From positions 496,001 through 560,000 of the forward strand of contig NZ_JACCCH010000001.1 of assembly GCF_013410945.1 (NCBI RefSeq): a DNA stretch of 64,000 nucleotides, written 5' to 3'. The notes under the pieces are model-generated. The model saw nothing but the letters and a program-made list of their open reading frames with translations. It searched no databases and had not been told where the DNA came from. Positions 59,272 through 64,000 of this stretch are shown in pieces. Each line of letters opens with the position of its first letter. The stretch's first letter is position 1. This DNA comes from Leifsonia sp. AK011. Its GTDB lineage: Bacteria > Actinomycetota > Actinomycetes > Actinomycetales > Microbacteriaceae. A program made the position numbers and the translations under genes.

Positions 59272-60656
59272 AACTTCGGCACCCTCACGAACACCATGAG
59301 GATCGCGCCGACGAGCAGCACGAGCGCGATGCCGAGAACACCGAAGATCGTCGCGCCGAAGATCACGATGAACGACGCCCACAGCGCGGGCGAGAGGAAG
59401 CTCGCGACTCGGCCGGTCGTCGCGTAGAGGCCGAAGATCTCACCCTGGCGACCCTCGGGGGTCACGCGGGCGAGCAGCGAGCGGCTCGCAGCCTGCGCCG
59501 GGCCCACGAACGCGGAGAGCGTCAGGCCGCCGATCCAGAACACGACCGTGCCCGTGTCGTGCAGGGCGAAGACCAGCACGGCCATGATGACGAGACCGAA
59601 CAGCGCGAAGAGGATGACCGCCTTCGGGCCGAAACGGTCGTCTATGCGGCCGGCGAAGATCGTGGAGATGCCCGCCACGAGGTTGGCGGCGATGCCGAAG
59701 AGGATGACCTCGTTGTCCGTGAAGCCGAACGCGACCGCGGCGAGGATGCCACCGAAGGCGAACACCCCGGCGAGGCCATCGCGGTAGATCGCGCTCGCGA
59801 GCAGGAACCAGAAGGTCGGACGGGACTCCGGGTTCTTGTAGAGTGCGGCGACATCGCGCACGAGCAGCGCGTAGCTGCGGAAGAACCCGACCTTGGACGC
59901 CTCACCGCCCGTCGCGGGCGCCTCCGGCACGTTGAAGAAGAGGGGCAGCGAGAAGATCACAGTCCACACCGCCGCGCCCACCGCGATGAGTCGGTAGGCG
60001 AGTCCGCCCGAAGTGTCGAGGCCGAACCACTCGAACGTGTTCAGCAGCACGACGATCACGAGCGCGACGATGCCGCCGATGTAGCCGAGACCCCAGCCGA
60101 GACCGCTGACCTTGCCGATGGTCTTGCGGGTCGAGACCTGCACGAGCATGGCGTTGTAGTTGACGCCCGCGATCTCGGAGACCACCGCACCGAGCGCGAG
60201 GATGATCGCGCCGTACCAGAAGTACGCGGGGTCGGCGAAGACGAAGAAGAGGGCGAACTGCAGGATGGCCAGCAGTGCGGTGAACAGGAGCAGGAGGCGC
60301 TTCTTGCGGCCGCTGGCATCCGCCCGCTGTCCGAGAACTGGCGCCAGCAGAAGGATCAGGATGCCCGCTGCCGTGGTCGCCCATCCGTAGCCCGACGACA
60401 ACTGCGCAAGTGCCGCCTCCCGGGTGGCATTCCCCTCGGGGAGGGACGCGATGTCGGCGGGAAGGAACGAGTCCGACACGAGGTACAGCGAGGCGAAGAC
60501 GAAGGTCAGGATGACCGAGTTGAACGGCTGGGTGGCCCAGTCCCACAACGCCCACGACACGACCCGCTTGCGGGGAACGACTTTGTTCTCGATATCCAGC
60601 CCCACCACACCCACGGCGAGCGTGTTGGCGGCGACCGGAATCTTCTTGTCCGTCAT
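59268..60656 (-). CDS. MFS transporter, UMF1/Atg22 family
   Basis: 462 residues, about 12 membrane helices. WALWDWATQPFNSVILTFVFASLY and GVNYNAMLVQVS with GKVSGLGWGLGYIGG match the UMF1 (Atg22-like) MFS branch, as seen in many Actinobacteria. Substrate unknown. Start at the ATG 60656, six bases after TAGCGT. Confidence 0.88.
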   Translation of the reverse strand: MTDKKIPVAANTLAVGVVGLDIENKVVPRKRVVSWALWDWATQPFNSVILTFVFASLYLVSDSFLPADIASLPEGNATREAALAQLSSGYGWATTAAGILILLLAPVLGQRADASGRKKRLLLLFTALLAILQFALFFVFADPAYFWYGAIILALGAVVSEIAGVNYNAMLVQVSTRKTIGKVSGLGWGLGYIGGIVALVIVVLLNTFEWFGLDTSGGLAYRLIAVGAAVWTVIFSLPLFFNVPEAPATGGEASKVGFFRSYALLVRDVAALYKNPESRPTFWFLLASAIYRDGLAGVFAFGGILAAVAFGFTDNEVILFGIAANLVAGISTIFAGRIDDRFGPKAVILFALFGLVIMAVLVFALHDTGTVVFWIGGLTLSAFVGPAQAASRSLLARVTPEGRQGEIFGLYATTGRVASFLSPALWASFIVIFGATIFGVLGIALVLLVGAILMVFVRVPKF

Positions 60657-60662
60657 GGTCAC

Positions 60663-60668
60663 ACGCTA
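60663..60668 (-). promoter_or_regulatory. -10 element, leaderless start of the MFS transporter gene
   Basis: TAGCGT on the minus strand, six bases before the ATG at 60656. Confidence 0.6.
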
Positions 60669-60701
60669 GTGCCCACGGGTGTCCTGGCGGTGAACTTTCA
60701 C

Positions 60702-60722
60702 CTTGAGTCGCATCGGCTCAAC
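60702..60722 (+). promoter_or_regulatory. HAIR operator 1 (HspR)
   Basis: CTTGAGT, seven bases, GCTCAAC; left arm matches the consensus fully, right arm five of seven. Confidence 0.75.
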
Positions 60723-60755
60723 TTCGACTTGACAGAAGTTATCCACAGGACCAGA

Positions 60756-60776
60756 CTTGATACATCACGACTCATG
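60756..60776 (+). promoter_or_regulatory. HAIR operator 2 (HspR)
   Basis: CTTGATA, seven bases, ACTCATG; right arm six of seven. 54 bases from operator 1. Confidence 0.7.
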
Positions 60777-60804
60777 TTTCGACGCAATCGTTTCGAGTCA
60801 GTGA

Positions 60805-62724
<1,920 letters not shown>

Positions 62725-63372
62725 GTGGCTGACGACATCACCCCAGAGGACGACAACGCAGCGGAGCCCGTCATCCGCGACAAGCGTCGCATCGACCCGG
62801 AGACGGGCGATGTCCGCGAGCCGAAGGCTGACGAGCAGGACGAGTCGGATGCCACGGCTGAGGGAGCGGACGACGACTCCGCTCCCTCGGCTGAGGCCGA
62901 CGCCGAACCGCTGAGCGCGGAGGACCAGGCTCTCCTCGATGAGGCCGAGCGCGACCTCGTCGCGGACATGCGCAACGACATGCTGCGTGCGCAGGCCGAG
63001 CTCGTGAACTTCCGCACCAGGGTCGAACGCGACCGCGCCGCGAACCGTGAGGCGGTCATCGCCGAGGTGCTGCGTTCGCTCCTGCCGGCGATCGACGATC
63101 TTGCTCGCGCCGAGGCGCACGGCGACCTCGTCGAGGGCAGCCCGCTCGCGATCGTTGCCCAGAAGCTCCGTACCTCGTTCGAGAAGTACGGACTCAAGAC
63201 GGTGGGGGAGAAGGGCGAAGCCTTCGACCCCGCGTTCCATGAGGCCGTCGTGCAGATCCCGACCCCCGGTGTGACCGAGAACACGATCGCGGACGTGATC
63301 GAGCAGGGCTACGCGCTCGGCGACCGCCTCGTGCGGCCCGCCAAGGTCGCGGTCGCGGTTCCCGCCGAGTAA
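62725..63372 (+). CDS. grpE: Nucleotide exchange factor GrpE
   Basis: 215 residues, GTG start immediately after the dnaK stop. Acidic N terminus, long coiled coil (about 70-125) and beta domain with FDPAFHEAVVQIP and EQGYALGDRLVRPAKVAV. Drives ADP release from DnaK. Confidence 0.95.
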   Translation: MADDITPEDDNAAEPVIRDKRRIDPETGDVREPKADEQDESDATAEGADDDSAPSAEADAEPLSAEDQALLDEAERDLVADMRNDMLRAQAELVNFRTRVERDRAANREAVIAEVLRSLLPAIDDLARAEAHGDLVEGSPLAIVAQKLRTSFEKYGLKTVGEKGEAFDPAFHEAVVQIPTPGVTENTIADVIEQGYALGDRLVRPAKVAVAVPAE

Positions 63373-63381
63373 GGCACGTCA

Positions 63382-64000
63382 GTGGCAAGCCAGGATTGGT
63401 TCGACAAGGACTTCTACGCGGTACTCGGGGTGTCCAAGGACATCAGCGAGGCCGAGCTCAAGAAGGTCTACCGCAAGCTCGCACGCCAGTACCACCCGGA
63501 CTCCAACCCGGGGGACGCCAAGGCAGAGGCGAAGTTCAAGGAGATCAGTGAGGCGCACTCCGTGCTCTCCGATCCCGAGATGCGCCGCGAGTACGACCAG
63601 ATCCGCGCCATGGGTTCCGGCGCTCGCTTCACGGCGGGCGACCAGCCGGGCGGGTTCGAGGACGTCTTCGGCGGCATGTTCGGCCAGCGTGGTGGCGCCC
63701 AGAGCGCGAGCTTCGAGGATCTCCTCGGTGGCATGTTCGGTGGTCAGGCCGGGTTCCGTACCGGCCCAACCCCGGGCAGGGACATCACGGCGGCAACGAC
63801 GCTCGATTTCGTCACCGCCATCCGCGGCGAGACGATCAAGTTGCAGGCGGCCGGGGGCAACCCCATCACCGTCAAGATTCCCGCCGGAGTGGCCGATGGC
63901 CAGAAGATCAAGCTCAAGGGCAAGGGTGAACCAAGCCCGAACGGCGGCCCGGCGGGCGACCTCGTGCTCACGGTCGCGGTGCGCAAGCACCCCGTCTTCG
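63382..64000 (+). CDS. dnaJ: DnaJ/CbpA-type J-domain chaperone, 5' part
   Basis: The first 206 codons are present and run off the right edge. J domain with YAVLGV, KVYRKLARQYHPD (HPD motif near 35-37), then a Gly/Phe region and the first C-terminal beta domain (ITAATTLDFVTAIRGETIKL). No CxxCxGxG zinc finger is visible where a type I DnaJ would have it, so this appears to be the zinc-finger-free type. Starts at the GTG 63382. Confidence 0.93.
   Translation, partial: MASQDWFDKDFYAVLGVSKDISEAELKKVYRKLARQYHPDSNPGDAKAEAKFKEISEAHSVLSDPEMRREYDQIRAMGSGARFTAGDQPGGFEDVFGGMFGQRGGAQSASFEDLLGGMFGGQAGFRTGPTPGRDITAATTLDFVTAIRGETIKLQAAGGNPITVKIPAGVADGQKIKLKGKGEPSPNGGPAGDLVLTVAVRKHPVF

Overview
The window is high-GC, densely packed actinobacterial chromosome. 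A C50 carotenoid operon of the lycopene-elongase type, anteiso/iso-type branched 2-oxoacid dehydrogenase genes, LAxTG cell-wall anchors, F420/LLM oxidoreductase, HspR-type HAIR boxes and short dispersed 'GGTTGAG...TCGAAACC' repeats all point to Microbacteriaceae. Many genes overlap by 4 or 8 bases, and many start directly 6-7 bases after a TANNNT hexamer, which suggests leaderless mRNAs. No rRNA, prophage, IS element or CRISPR array was seen.

Layout. 1-8070: end of a winged-helix protein, a MerR-HEAT regulator with a HEAT-repeat partner behind a MerR-type operator, a HAD phosphatase, membrane proteins, purB with a low-molecular-weight phosphatase, and a WXG-like protein overlapping an alpha/beta hydrolase. 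8147-12700: HisC-like aminotransferase (with a 6-codon leader ORF) and E1 alpha, E1 beta and E2 of a branched-chain 2-oxoacid dehydrogenase. 12745-15719: Zur-box-controlled zinc uptake operon (binding protein, ATPase, permease, Zur). 15716-23664: TSUP permease, LLM oxidoreductase, two groups of tiny acidic ORFs flanking a wall-anchored SGNH hydrolase, macrodomain protein, AlkD-like repair protein, membrane proteins. 23792-25066: ThrE-type exporter.

25073-29651 is a compositionally distinct defence island: a NotI-family restriction endonuclease with a C5-cytosine methyltransferase on the minus strand, then a divergent two-gene operon of a SLATT membrane protein and a reverse transcriptase. The RT-SLATT pair is the best candidate for a little-described anti-phage system. 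It abuts rpmB-rpmG-rpsN-hup (29804-30859).

30933-36737: CopD-CtaG fusion, helicase, DUF2470 protein and iron-box-controlled heme oxygenase. 36738-46370: a catabolic cluster for an unidentified sugar or sugar acid (GntR, FAH hydrolase, SDR, NAD-binding dehydrogenase, metallo-beta-lactamase-fold protein, zinc ribbon, ribose-type ABC transporter, cupin, IclR); two copies of the motif ATAACGRTTAT precede its two main transcription units. 46367-50271: DLH hydrolase, cyclic-nucleotide-domain thioredoxin-reductase-like protein, a repeat array next to tRNA-Gly, and two truncated genes facing each other. 50413-52121: dcd and a wall-anchored protein. 52128-59271: idi, crtE-crtB-crtI-crtYe-crtYf-crtEb and a trio of MarR-related genes. 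59268-64000: MFS transporter and dnaK-grpE-dnaJ under two HAIR operators; dnaJ runs off the right edge.

All functional calls are from motif reading; no database search was possible.
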